From assembly GCA_016169945.1 (NCBI GenBank), contig JADLSH010000128.1, forward strand, positions 1 to 64,000: a DNA stretch of 64,000 nucleotides. Reading direction: 5' to 3'. This document shows positions 45,855 to 54,432 of the stretch, piece by piece. The notes under the pieces were generated by a model. The model searched no databases. It saw nothing but the letters and a program-made list of their open reading frames with translations, and was not told the DNA's origin. This DNA comes from Trachythela sp. YZ-2020 (Eukaryota > Cnidaria > Anthozoa > Malacalcyonacea > Clavulariidae). A program made the position numbers and the translations under genes. Every line of letters starts with the position of its first letter. Position 1 is the first letter of the stretch.

Positions 45855-48074
45855 TTAAACACGCTGCAGATCAGCATACGCCGCAACCAGCCATTTGGAA
45901 CCTGCCTCTTTAAAATTTACTTGTACACGCGTGTGGCTGCCCTGCCCTTCAAGATTCAGGATCACGCCTTCTCCGAAAGTATTATGGAACACTCGCTGAC
46001 CAAGATTCAGACCATCCTCATGAGCTTCTTCCTCAAAATCATCGCCATAACGTGAATCGGTCGAATCGGACTGGTAAGACTGACTCGCGCCAAAGCGCAC
46101 GGATGAGATCAGTTCTTTGGGGATTTCTCGAATAAACCGAGAAGCCGCTGGGTAGGTTTCTGATCCATGCAGCCGACGTACTTCCGCATGCGTTATTACC
46201 AGCTTTTCCATCGCGCGAGTCATACCCACGTAACACAACCGACGCTCCTCTTCTAACTGAGCGCTATCCTCGCGACTACGTTGATGAGGGAATAATCCTT
46301 CCTCCAGACCAGTAAGAAATACTAGTGGATATTCCAAACCTTTCGCAGCATGCAACGTCATTAATTGCAGACTATCTTCGTAGACATCTGCCTGGCCTTC
46401 ACCCGCTTCTAGCGCCGCATGGGCGAGGAATTCCGTGAGTGGATCCATTCCAGTCTCTACGTCTCCCGCTTCCTGATCGTTTTTCTGAACCTCGAATTCC
46501 TGAGCCGCGGTGATTAATTCGTCCAGATTTTCAATGCGATCTTCCGCTTTGCCGGAAGTATCTTTTCGATAATGGGCGACCAATCCGCTACGTTTGATAA
46601 TCGCATCCAGTGCTTCGTGCAACTCCACCCCGTCAATTTCAGTGGCCATGGTTTCGATCAGCTGCAGAAACGCCTGTAATGCGTTCACCGCTCGGCCATT
46701 CAGCGCTTTGTGTTGAACGATATCGGCTGTTGCCTGCCACAAGGAAATATTCTCCCGTCTGGCCAATGCGCGCACCGCTTCTACACTACGATTCCCAATC
46801 CCTCGCGTCGGTGTGTTGATGATCCGTTCATAGGCGGTGTCGTCATTTCGGTATGCAGCCAGACGTAAATAAGCCAACGCATCCTTGATCTCAGCCCGCT
46901 CATAAAATCTAAAACCACCGTGCACGCGATAAGGCACGCCATTGCGTCTCAGATGATCTTCCATCACCCGTGACTGAGCACTGGTTCGGTATAACACTGC
47001 TGCTTCGTCATAACGATGGCCCTGATTATGCCAGTCCATCACCTGCTCGATAATGTAGCGCGCTTCTTCCTGTTCGTTATAAGCGCTATAGATCGGAATG
47101 AGCTCACCATCTTCGCCATCGGTCCACAGGTCTTTGCCGATACGGCCCGTATTATTCGCGATCAACGCATTGGCGGCAGCCAGGATAGTCGCCGTGGATC
47201 GATAATTCTGTTCCAGCCTGACAAGTTGTGTCTCTCTGAAATCCTGTTGGAAGCGCTGCATATTTTCGATCTGTGCACCGCGCCAACTGTAGATGGATTG
47301 ATCGTCATCACCCACCACAAACATACTACTCCGACTACTTTCCTGATCAGACTTCTGATTGCCTCCGAGTAATTTCAGCCAGTCATACTGGATAGTATTG
47401 GTGTCCTGAAACTCATCGACCAGCACATGACGGAAACGTTCTTGATAGTGGAGTCGTAGCAATTCATTGTCGCGGAATAACTCGAATGCGCGCAGTAATA
47501 ACTCTGCAAAATCCACCAGACCAGATCGCGCACATGCTTCTTCGTAGGCCCGGTAGATATGGATCATTTGTTCCTGATGAAAATCGCCATCACTACTGAG
47601 ATGCTGAGGACGCAGGCCTTCGTCTTTGCGACCATTGATAAACCACTGGATCTCTCGTGGCGGCCAACGCGATTCATCCAGTTCCATTTCGCGCATCAAA
47701 CGCCGGATCATGCGGTACTGATCGTCGCTGTCCATAATCTGAAAATTCTGCGAAAGTTTTGCGTCCTGCCAATGAGCACGCAACAAACGATGCGCTATCC
47801 CGTGGAATGTTCCCACCCACATTGCACCGACAGAATGGCCCATTAACTTTTCCAACCGCGCGCGCATTTCACCAGCCGCTTTGTTGGTGAAGGTCACTGC
47901 CAGAATACTGCCCGGACGGGCCTGGTTGGTCTGAATATACCAGGCGATCCGGTGGATCAGGACACGTGTTTTGCCACTCCCAGCGCCGGCTAGTACCAAT
48001 AAGTTACCCGTATCCGCTGCCACGGCTTCCCGTTGTGCATCGTTTAAGGGATCAAGTATGTGAGAAACATCCAT
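45855..48074 (-). CDS. uvrD: DNA helicase II
   Basis: SF1A helicase for mismatch and excision repair, 739 residues (E. coli 720). All motifs are visible: Walker A LAGAGSGKTRVL, TFTNKAA, DEFQDTN (motif II), DDDQSIYSWRGAQ (III), QNYRS (IV), LMTLHAAKGLEYPLVFLTGLEEGLFPHQRS (V) and YVGMTRA (VI). The C-terminus has a Tudor-like domain (LNLGQRVFHNTFGEGVILNLEG), as usual. Confidence 0.96.
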   Translation of the reverse strand: MDVSHILDPLNDAQREAVAADTGNLLVLAGAGSGKTRVLIHRIAWYIQTNQARPGSILAVTFTNKAAGEMRARLEKLMGHSVGAMWVGTFHGIAHRLLRAHWQDAKLSQNFQIMDSDDQYRMIRRLMREMELDESRWPPREIQWFINGRKDEGLRPQHLSSDGDFHQEQMIHIYRAYEEACARSGLVDFAELLLRAFELFRDNELLRLHYQERFRHVLVDEFQDTNTIQYDWLKLLGGNQKSDQESSRSSMFVVGDDDQSIYSWRGAQIENMQRFQQDFRETQLVRLEQNYRSTATILAAANALIANNTGRIGKDLWTDGEDGELIPIYSAYNEQEEARYIIEQVMDWHNQGHRYDEAAVLYRTSAQSRVMEDHLRRNGVPYRVHGGFRFYERAEIKDALAYLRLAAYRNDDTAYERIINTPTRGIGNRSVEAVRALARRENISLWQATADIVQHKALNGRAVNALQAFLQLIETMATEIDGVELHEALDAIIKRSGLVAHYRKDTSGKAEDRIENLDELITAAQEFEVQKNDQEAGDVETGMDPLTEFLAHAALEAGEGQADVYEDSLQLMTLHAAKGLEYPLVFLTGLEEGLFPHQRSREDSAQLEEERRLCYVGMTRAMEKLVITHAEVRRLHGSETYPAASRFIREIPKELISSVRFGASQSYQSDSTDSRYGDDFEEEAHEDGLNLGQRVFHNTFGEGVILNLEGQGSHTRVQVNFKEAGSKWLVAAYADLQRV

Positions 48075-48144
48075 GGATTAACTCTAAGGTTGACTCCTAT
48101 TAGGTGTTAATAGGGACGAAAAAGAATAAGCAACAGGCACTCGT

Positions 48145-48534
48145 TTATTCCTCTTCAATAAAGGCACGATACCCATCCGCATCCATCAAGGTATCTATTT
48201 CTGCTTCATCTTCTGGTCGGATAGAAAAAATCCAGCCCGATTCATAGGGTGAGCTATTAATCAATTCAGGGCTATCTTCCAGTTCATTATTCACTTCAAC
48301 GATCTCACCCGACAACGGGCAATAAAGATCAGAAGCAGATTTAACGGATTCAACAAGTGCACATTCAGACTCAGCAGCGAAAACTGCACCTACTTCAGGC
48401 AGTTCCACAAAGACTAGATCGCCTAGTGCTGTCTGTGCGTGGTCAGTAATGCCGATACGAATAGAGCCATCTTCTTGCAAAAGCAGCCACTCGTGACTCT
48501 CGGCATATCTCAAATCGTCAGGTATATTACTCAT
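48145..48534 (-). CDS. gcvH: Glycine cleavage system H protein
   Basis: 129-residue lipoyl carrier of the glycine cleavage system. The lipoylated Lys is in [12 protein letters not shown] (about K65). The usual GcvH frame is complete: [40 protein letters not shown]. No gcvT or gcvP is next to it; the GcvT-like paralogues at 54.4 and 58.7 kb are separate and not obviously part of this complex. Confidence 0.95.
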   Translation of the reverse strand: MSNIPDDLRYAESHEWLLLQEDGSIRIGITDHAQTALGDLVFVELPEVGAVFAAESECALVESVKSASDLYCPLSGEIVEVNNELEDSPELINSSPYESGWIFSIRPEDEAEIDTLMDADGYRAFIEEE

Positions 48535-48610
48535 TAATTTCTCTCCTGATTATAATAATTAGATGTTCGCTTAAATTATGACATTGCTGTCGAGCTGCGC
48601 CAACAAAATT

Positions 48611-48624
48611 ATGATCTGAATCAA
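48611..48624 (+). promoter_or_regulatory. FNR/Anr-like box and TATAAT promoter of the HIT gene
   Basis: ATGATCTGAATCAA matches the FNR consensus at 9 of 10 fixed positions. A perfect TATAAT lies at 48646-48651. Both predict a start at 48658-48659, which is the A of the HIT-gene ATG, so the transcript would be leaderless. Confidence 0.55.
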
Positions 48625-48658
48625 AAGTACATGATAGAGGTAAGCTATAATTCATCGA

Positions 48659-49072
48659 ATGACGTTTGAACTCCACCCACAATTGCAGAAAGACTGTTTT
48701 GATCTCGGCGCGCTTCCACTTTGTCGCCTGCTGCTAATGAATGACAGTCGATATCCCTGGTTTATTTTGGTTCCGCAATGTCCTGATATTGAAGAGATCT
48801 ATCAGCTTTCTGATATTGATCAAGCACAATTGAATAAAGAGTCGTGCTTTCTTGCTGCACGGATGGCAGGCGATTTTCACGCTGACAAAATGAATATTGC
48901 GGCTCTGGGGAATATTGTCTCCCAACTACATATACATCATGTAGCCCGGTACGAGACAGATCACTCTTGGCCTGCTCCTATCTGGGGACGGGGTCAATCA
49001 ATACCTTATGAGACTAAAGAACTTAATCTCAATATTACGAAGGGTAAAAACATTCTAAGTACGTTTAAATAA
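48659..49072 (+). CDS. HIT-domain protein
   Basis: A 137-residue nucleotide hydrolase/transferase family member. The opening FELHPQLQKDCFDLGALPLCRLLL and the triad motif HIHHVAR (about 98-104, one position short of the canonical HxHxHxx pattern) identify it. The first ATG fits the family's N-terminus, yet no ribosome binding site precedes it (nearest GAGG is 17 bases away). It diverges from gcvH. The substrate is unknown. Confidence 0.82.
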   Translation: MTFELHPQLQKDCFDLGALPLCRLLLMNDSRYPWFILVPQCPDIEEIYQLSDIDQAQLNKESCFLAARMAGDFHADKMNIAALGNIVSQLHIHHVARYETDHSWPAPIWGRGQSIPYETKELNLNITKGKNILSTFK

Positions 49073-49079
49073 CAAAGAA

Positions 49080-49115
49080 CTGGGTTCATAACATATTTCT
49101 ATATTACGAACCCAG
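49080..49115 (-). terminator. Terminator of porin gene copy 1
   Basis: CTGGGTTC/GAACCCAG stem with an AT-rich loop; on the minus strand it is followed by TTCTTTGTTATTT. A related but diverged hairpin lies after porin copy 2. Confidence 0.65.
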
Positions 49116-49186
49116 CGGTACAAAACCATACCCTCTATTAAGCATCAATCTTATGGAATCGAGCTCAATAAACTCAAACGTTTACC

Positions 49187-49930
49187 TTAGAAACTGGTAG
49201 AGACGTTGAAGACGATCTTTGAATCCCATAGACGCGCTGTGTCAGCCGCTTCAGGAAAGTCGGTGTCATGGTAGCGCAGATCTGCTGTGTAACCTTTCCA
49301 CGTTTTAGACACACCAATATCCCAATGCACCCAGGCTGGAAATAATGATTCGTCATTAAAATCTTGTTTACCAACTGTACCCTTGATGTTCCAGCCGTTG
49401 CCTGCGTCAAATCCAGTCGATATGGCGTAGTTGATGCCATGCAGACCCTCAATATTGAACCAGTCACTGGTGGTCGGCGTCACTTCAAGATTGAAGTTAA
49501 ACTGGCCTACTTGCTTGCTGACATTCATCCACAGTTCGTTGTAGTTGAAGTTGCCTGGCCCTGATTCGTGATAGATATATTGGAACCAGAAAACATTGTA
49601 GTTGAAACCAGTACTCCCGATAGGGCCGGCCATACCGACAAAGGGACCTGATTCTGCATAGATACTAGGCACTGTACCGAACTTGTTGGTACCCGCCCAA
49701 TAACCTGCGTAGAAGCCACTACTGTGAGTCCAGGTAAACATGGCTTGTAGTGCGGGTACTTCTGAACGATTGGTTTCGGATTCACCACGGAATACCCGAT
49801 CGGTTCCCAGGCTAACCCAGGTCGAGACATCGCCCCCTAAGAAGTCATGTTCTTCCATTTCCGCTGAGGCACTGTAGGCACCCAGCATGAATGTTACTGC
49901 TATTGCTGTTGTTAAGATGGTTTTCATCAT
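49187..49930 (-). CDS. TorF-family putative porin, copy 1
   Basis: A 247-residue outer-membrane barrel of the TorF/Gcw_chp family. Signal peptide about 1-23 (cut after ASA), mature N-terminus EMEEHDFLGGDVSTWVSLGTDRVFRGES, alternating beta strands rich in Trp/Tyr, and a terminal strand ending VSTSF (C-terminal Phe needed for BAM assembly). GGAGG lies 4 bases before the ATG. Copy 2 differs by one visible residue (T231 here, A231 there). It follows the ABC permease gene at a distance of 364 bases. Likely lets the system's substrate cross the outer membrane (inference). Confidence 0.82.
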   Translation of the reverse strand: MMKTILTTAIAVTFMLGAYSASAEMEEHDFLGGDVSTWVSLGTDRVFRGESETNRSEVPALQAMFTWTHSSGFYAGYWAGTNKFGTVPSIYAESGPFVGMAGPIGSTGFNYNVFWFQYIYHESGPGNFNYNELWMNVSKQVGQFNFNLEVTPTTSDWFNIEGLHGINYAISTGFDAGNGWNIKGTVGKQDFNDESLFPAWVHWDIGVSKTWKGYTADLRYHDTDFPEAADTARLWDSKIVFNVSTSF

Positions 49931-50141
49931 CTTTCCTCCATTAATTAGTTCTACATTTTATTTATTCGTGTAGCCAATCAGATGTAGTTACCTGGATTAA
50001 GGAGGAACCATCGCACTATAATGTCATCGTCGATGAGCGTTAGCTTGGGTAAGTCGCGAAACTTTTGCATGCGCTGCGACAGTCGTCCCTATCGTGGATA
50101 CCCCGCTAGGGGCGACACTTTTCTGATTGTCTTTTTTATCT
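49931..50141 (-). promoter_or_regulatory. Conserved structured leader of porin copy 1
   Basis: In the minus-strand RNA, UUCCUCCUUAAU (50007-49996) can pair with AUUAAUGGAGGAA (49945-49933), covering the Shine-Dalgarno with 12 bp and one bulge. An inner CUACAU/AUGUAG pairing fits inside. Upstream are GUCGC/GCGAC and a 10-bp stem near 50075-50115 with one A-C mismatch. The identical copy stands before porin 2. It could be a riboswitch, thermosensor or protein-bound control element; I match it to no known class. Confidence 0.5.
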
Positions 50142-50258
50142 CTCCATCTATGTCTTTATCATCCGCTATACCCTCCCAGCTCACCGCAATACGGTTTTTT
50201 GTGCTCATTTCAGAAGTTCTTATTACTCCTGTCAGAGGCAATTAAATAACCAAATTAT

Positions 50259-50275
50259 GTGTGGCTTCACCACAC
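50259..50275 (-). terminator. Terminator-like hairpin after the ABC permease gene
   Basis: GTGTGG/CCACAC with a 5-base loop, 20 bases after the permease stop codon; AT-rich sequence follows on the minus strand without a pure T-run. It may partly separate the transporter genes from the porin. I see nothing else in 50142-50294. Confidence 0.45.
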
Positions 50276-50294
50276 CCACCCTAATTTTAGTGAC

Positions 50295-51329
50295 CTAATC
50301 CTTCAAAGTAAGAAGAAGTTTTTGTCTATAGTTATCTGCAATAATCGCCAGGATCAGGAGTACTCCGATCACCACTAACTGCAAATAAGAATTTATGCGT
50401 AAAAGATTCATTCCGTTCTGAATAAGGATAATAAAAATTGCTCCTAGCACGACACTCGGCAAACGCCCTATTCCTCCAAATAAACTCACACCACCGATAG
50501 CACAAGCTGCAATCGACAGAAGCGGATAGTTGGCTCCGATATTGGACTCACCACTTTCGAGCCGGGCAGTAAGTAATAGAGCTGCGATCCCGGTAATGGC
50601 GGCTGAAATCACATAGGCAAAAAACAAATACTTACGTGTATTGATACCTGACAATTCAGCTGCTTTAATATTTCCACCAATGGCGTAAAGATACCGTCCC
50701 ATTCGTGTCCAGTTAATAAACACATACACCACACCTATAAAGAATAAGGTGACCCAGATAGGTACTGGAATACCTAAAAGCTTTCCATAACCAAAAACTT
50801 CTGAAAAAGAGTCAGGCATCCCATAGACAGGTGTACCTCCGGTAATGGTCAATGCCAGACCGAAGATGATCGATGACATGGCGAGTGTCATAACAAAGGG
50901 CGGCACCCGAAAATAGGCAACACCTAATCCATTAACAGCCCCAATGCACATGTTACAAACAAGCCCGGCCAGGCAACCGATTGAGACAGCGCCCCAGTCC
51001 GAACCATCACCAGTCATAGTATTCACCATTGCCATAGACGTTATTACCGAAGTCATCGCAAACATAACACCAATCGAAAGATCGAGTCCCGCAGTCAACA
51101 TCACGATCATCTGAGCCATTGCAGCCAGAACAAGATAGGTGGATTGCCGCGAGACAGTGAGCAAATTCTTTTCCGTCATAAAACTATCTGTTACAAACCA
51201 GAAGATGAGGATGGAAATCAGCAAGAACCATGGCAAAACCCCTGTACGCACAAAAACTTTTGTTGCCACCTTCTTAAAGTTATTTTCGTTGCTCAACGCG
51301 CTAGAACTTTCTTGTGTTTTCGTATTCAT
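50295..51329 (-). CDS. ABC transporter permease, RbsC-like
   Basis: A 344-residue inner-membrane permease of the BPD_transp_2 (ribose/sugar) family with about nine hydrophobic segments. Visible signatures are LTAGLDLSIGVMFAMTSV (about 80-97), VPPFVMTLAMSSIIFGLALTITGG and SIAACAIGGVSLFGGIGRLPSVVLGAI (about 270-296). It is the membrane partner of the ATPase at 51468 and the TorT-like binding protein at 53116. The 138-base gap to the ATPase gene has no clear promoter. Confidence 0.88.
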   Translation of the reverse strand: MNTKTQESSSALSNENNFKKVATKVFVRTGVLPWFLLISILIFWFVTDSFMTEKNLLTVSRQSTYLVLAAMAQMIVMLTAGLDLSIGVMFAMTSVITSMAMVNTMTGDGSDWGAVSIGCLAGLVCNMCIGAVNGLGVAYFRVPPFVMTLAMSSIIFGLALTITGGTPVYGMPDSFSEVFGYGKLLGIPVPIWVTLFFIGVVYVFINWTRMGRYLYAIGGNIKAAELSGINTRKYLFFAYVISAAITGIAALLLTARLESGESNIGANYPLLSIAACAIGGVSLFGGIGRLPSVVLGAIFIILIQNGMNLLRINSYLQLVVIGVLLILAIIADNYRQKLLLTLKD

Positions 51330-51467
51330 ACATTACCCATTAATTTTAAAATCTATATTTCCTGAATCCGGGTATGTTTTGTATGACAAACCCCATAACT
51401 GCATCATTGACTGATAAGGCTGAAGACTATTCATCCTTCAATCACTATGTGTCTTATCCAGAGTTCA

Positions 51468-53063
51468 TTACGATGCCTCTTTATCAAAAAACTGTGCGAG
51501 GACAGCTTCCTCAGAAAGCTCTTCTTTTGACATCTCTGAGCGGAGTTCACCTCGATGCATCACATATGCCCGATGAGTTAAATGCAAAATTTCTGGTAAA
51601 TCAGAAGATATGATCAATACGCCCGCACCTGCCTCACATAGCTTCTTAATAATCCTGTAGATCAACATACGTGCACCAACGTCCACTCCAACGGTAGGCT
51701 CATCGAATATGAATAATTTCACATCACGAGCTAACGCTTTAGCGATCATCGCTTTTTGCTGATTTCCACCGGAAAAGTGTTCTACATCGCGTTCGATATT
51801 TAACGGACTTAGATCCAAACTTTTTGAGACTTCTTCTGCTATCTTTTTTTCATCCTGAAGATTGAGAAAAAACTTATTTGAAAATTTCGATAATTTGAGA
51901 GAGGGTAAAGAAACATTTTCCCTGACACTCTTCATCATAACGAGCCCCTCTACTCGCCGATCCGAGGGCACGTAATACAGACCCCGATCAAGCATCGCTC
52001 TTGAATTCAACTTGGTTTTTATCTTATTAATCTTATTGGCGTAATCACACACAACCTCACCGTCGAATGTAATCTTGCCATCTATAATTTTTTCCAGCCC
52101 AAAACAGGCTCTGCCGATCTCTGATTTACCGCAACCTACCAGACCAGCGATGCCCACCACTTCTCCAGCACGCACATGAATTGAGGTATTTTCTACAACG
52201 TGATGTTCTAAAGATAAGCTTTCAATATTCAGCAAGTTTTCATTCGCCTGCATCTTTATTTCAGGAAAAACTTGATCTATCACCCGCCCAGTCATTAAGC
52301 CGACTAACTTCTCTTCACTCGCTTCGGCAATGGGTAGCGTTGCAATAAATTTACCATCTCGCAAAACGGTAATCCGATCAGAAATTCTTTGAATCTCATT
52401 CATACGGTGAGTGATATAGATGATGCCGATTCCTTCTGACTGGAGCTGCTTAACCAAACTAAACAACCGATCAGTTTCCACCTCTGTCAGAGAGGCTGTG
52501 GGTTCATCAAGAATCAGTATCGATGGTTTCGTGCGTAATCCTTTTGCAATCTCTACCATCTGCTGCTCTGCACGAGAGAGATACATCAACGTATCATCAG
52601 GTTTCAGTGGAAACCCTAGTCGTTTGAGTGCTTCTTCTGCCTTCTCGTGGAGTTCCGCCTTCTGTAAGAAAGGCCCTTTGACCATTTCCGATCCAAGAAA
52701 AAGATTTTCTTCAACCGTCAATTGAGGTATCAGAGAAAACTCCTGGAACACAGCACTGATCCCCAGCTCACGTGCATGGTGAACAGAATCCATGACGACT
52801 TCTTCATCCTTAAGGAAAATCTTTCCTTTGGTGACATTGTGTACGCCAGCGATCATCTGGATGATGGTAGATTTACCCGCACCGTTCTCTCCAAAAAGGA
52901 CATGAACCTCGCCAGGCATCACATCAAAACTCATATTATCCACAGCGAGGGTACCGGGGAATTGCTTTGAAACACCCTCAAGACGTAATAGTGGTGCGCC
53001 TGCAGGGGGAGGAGCTTCCCCCCCCTGTCCTTGAGATACTACTTGGTTATCTTTACCTAACAA
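51468..53063 (-). CDS. ABC transporter ATPase, RbsA-like, two nucleotide-binding domains
   Basis: 531 residues with two fused ATPase domains. First: Walker A GENGAGKSTI (about 55-64), signature LSRAEQQMVEIAKGL, Walker B ILILDEPTAS. Second: degenerate Walker A GLVGCGKSE, signature FSGGNQQKAMIAKAL, Walker B LFIFDEPTVGVDVG. This is the RbsA/MglA sugar-importer plan. The start is TTG 53063 with GGAG 9 bases upstream. A Pro/Gly-rich N-terminal extension (QGQGGEAPPPAGAP) is unusual. Operon with the permease and binding protein. Confidence 0.9.
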   Translation of the reverse strand: MLGKDNQVVSQGQGGEAPPPAGAPLLRLEGVSKQFPGTLAVDNMSFDVMPGEVHVLFGENGAGKSTIIQMIAGVHNVTKGKIFLKDEEVVMDSVHHARELGISAVFQEFSLIPQLTVEENLFLGSEMVKGPFLQKAELHEKAEEALKRLGFPLKPDDTLMYLSRAEQQMVEIAKGLRTKPSILILDEPTASLTEVETDRLFSLVKQLQSEGIGIIYITHRMNEIQRISDRITVLRDGKFIATLPIAEASEEKLVGLMTGRVIDQVFPEIKMQANENLLNIESLSLEHHVVENTSIHVRAGEVVGIAGLVGCGKSEIGRACFGLEKIIDGKITFDGEVVCDYANKINKIKTKLNSRAMLDRGLYYVPSDRRVEGLVMMKSVRENVSLPSLKLSKFSNKFFLNLQDEKKIAEEVSKSLDLSPLNIERDVEHFSGGNQQKAMIAKALARDVKLFIFDEPTVGVDVGARMLIYRIIKKLCEAGAGVLIISSDLPEILHLTHRAYVMHRGELRSEMSKEELSEEAVLAQFFDKEAS

Positions 53064-53115
53064 TTCATTTTTCTCCAGGCAATTTTATTACAAATCCCAC
53101 TATTTCTATCGACAA

Positions 53116-54300
53116 CTAGTCCACAGAGAATCTTGGTTTCCAGCCTTTAGGTGCCAGAGATGACGCAGTGTCAACTTCTTTCGCATTTTCAGAAGTAAAG
53201 ATGATTGGTACAGGCTGTACATGTTCAGTTGTTCTACCTGTATCACCCCATTCTGGGCGACCACCCGTAGACATCTCTTTACCTTCTAGCAGACGTACAG
53301 CCTGATCTATTGCTATCTGACCCTGTAGTACAGTTTGATCAGAAGGAGCCATTGCCATCTTGCCTTTTTCCAGCATGATCTGCATACCCTGGGTATAGTA
53401 GTAAGCAACAAGTTTAGTTTTGTCTTTTACGCCATAATCACGCACTGCTGAAACAGCAGCTTCAATAGTAGGTGCGGCTCCAACGATGTAATCAAGATCA
53501 GTCTCACCACCTGAAGTACGTGAGCCTAGAACATCTTCTACTAATTTAAGCTGGATGCCTTTACCGGTATCGCCCCATTTTGTAGCAACAATCTCGACAT
53601 CACTGCCTTTCACCGCATCATTACACCCTTGATCACCTGCTACTGACCAACCGGCTCCAGGAGGCCCCGGGAACCATGCCAAAGATGCTTTGCCACTACC
53701 GGCAGGATGACGTTTTGCAGCCCATTCACAACCTAAGTAGCCGAGCAGGTACCAGCTTTCGAGTGACTTGGCATCGATCTGCGTATTGATTCCATTTACC
53801 AAATCAACTACTGGGATACCTTTTTTGCGGATCTCATTAACCTGTTTGGTATTTCCATCACCGGAAATAGCCGAAATGATCAGGGCTTCCGCACCATTAG
53901 AAATACAGTCTTCGATTTGGCTTAACTGTTTTTCAAGGTTTGTGTAACCACCAGCCTCAACTAGAGTCACTTTTTGACCGAGACGTTCAGCTTCTGAAAT
54001 AATGCCGTAACCAACTCCTACCCAATAAGAATCCTTCAAATGAGGAAAAGATACACAGATATGATGTTTTTCTTTAACGTCTTCTGGCATTTGTGGGACA
54101 TATTGACTGACAGGTAATGTCGCTGGGTTGTTACCCTCACTTGCCCAACACTCTGCCGTACCGTTAGTACATGATGGCTCATAAACATTAACGTCAGCCG
54201 GCCACCAAATATATTCTTCTTCGGCCTGTACAGGAGCCATACTACTCACCCCAACAGCAGCCCCCAATATTATTCCTAATCCTATATTTACTTTTTTCAT
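53116..54300 (-). CDS. TorT-like periplasmic substrate-binding protein
   Basis: 394 residues from ATG 54300 (GGAGG 5 bases before). Signal peptide about 1-26 (cut after VQA). The mature part has the periplasmic-binding-protein type 1 fold: HICVSFPHLKDSYWVGVGYGIISEAERLG, then GAEALIISAISGDGNTKQV and PVVDLVNGI. It resembles TorT, the TMAO-binding partner of the TorS sensor, more than ribose-binding proteins. Here it lies with ABC subunits and no histidine kinase, so transport is its likely role. Aromatic residues (IWWPADVNVYEP near the N-terminus; WFPGPPGAGW) would suit a methylated cation such as TMAO or a betaine; this is inference. Confidence 0.8.
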   Translation of the reverse strand: MKKVNIGLGIILGAAVGVSSMAPVQAEEEYIWWPADVNVYEPSCTNGTAECWASEGNNPATLPVSQYVPQMPEDVKEKHHICVSFPHLKDSYWVGVGYGIISEAERLGQKVTLVEAGGYTNLEKQLSQIEDCISNGAEALIISAISGDGNTKQVNEIRKKGIPVVDLVNGINTQIDAKSLESWYLLGYLGCEWAAKRHPAGSGKASLAWFPGPPGAGWSVAGDQGCNDAVKGSDVEIVATKWGDTGKGIQLKLVEDVLGSRTSGGETDLDYIVGAAPTIEAAVSAVRDYGVKDKTKLVAYYYTQGMQIMLEKGKMAMAPSDQTVLQGQIAIDQAVRLLEGKEMSTGGRPEWGDTGRTTEHVQPVPIIFTSENAKEVDTASSLAPKGWKPRFSVD

Positions 54301-54432
54301 TACAACCTCCACTGATTGTATTATTAATTCAAGCTACTCTTTTAACGGAAGAGCACTTGGTTTCATTCAACATTTTGCTGATTGATTTTTTTATTTATTT
54401 GTTACTAATCTCGAATTTTTTTAGTAATTAAA

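Larger units (their letters stand above)
49186..50141. repeat. 956-base direct duplication, copy 1 (porin gene plus leader)
   Basis: This block is nearly identical to 55956-56912, with about ten base differences by eye and one extra T in copy 2. Differences cluster at the 3' end of the gene and around 49650-49690. From about 49695 rightwards, including signal peptide and leader, I see none apart from the extra T. Homology stops sharply at 50141. Confidence 0.9.

Noticed and set aside
50070..50115. GCGCTGCGAC in the porin leader, recalling the SAH riboswitch core
   Set aside because: It is on the strand opposite to the porin message and lacks the paired CAGGCTCG and downstream pseudoknot segments of that riboswitch.
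50021..50245. Plus-strand open frame in the porin leader whose first 34 codons recur at 56791
   Set aside because: The match is due to the DNA duplication; the frame diverges at once beyond the repeat, and its nearest AAGGAGG is 15 bases away and is better explained as the anti-Shine-Dalgarno on the other strand.
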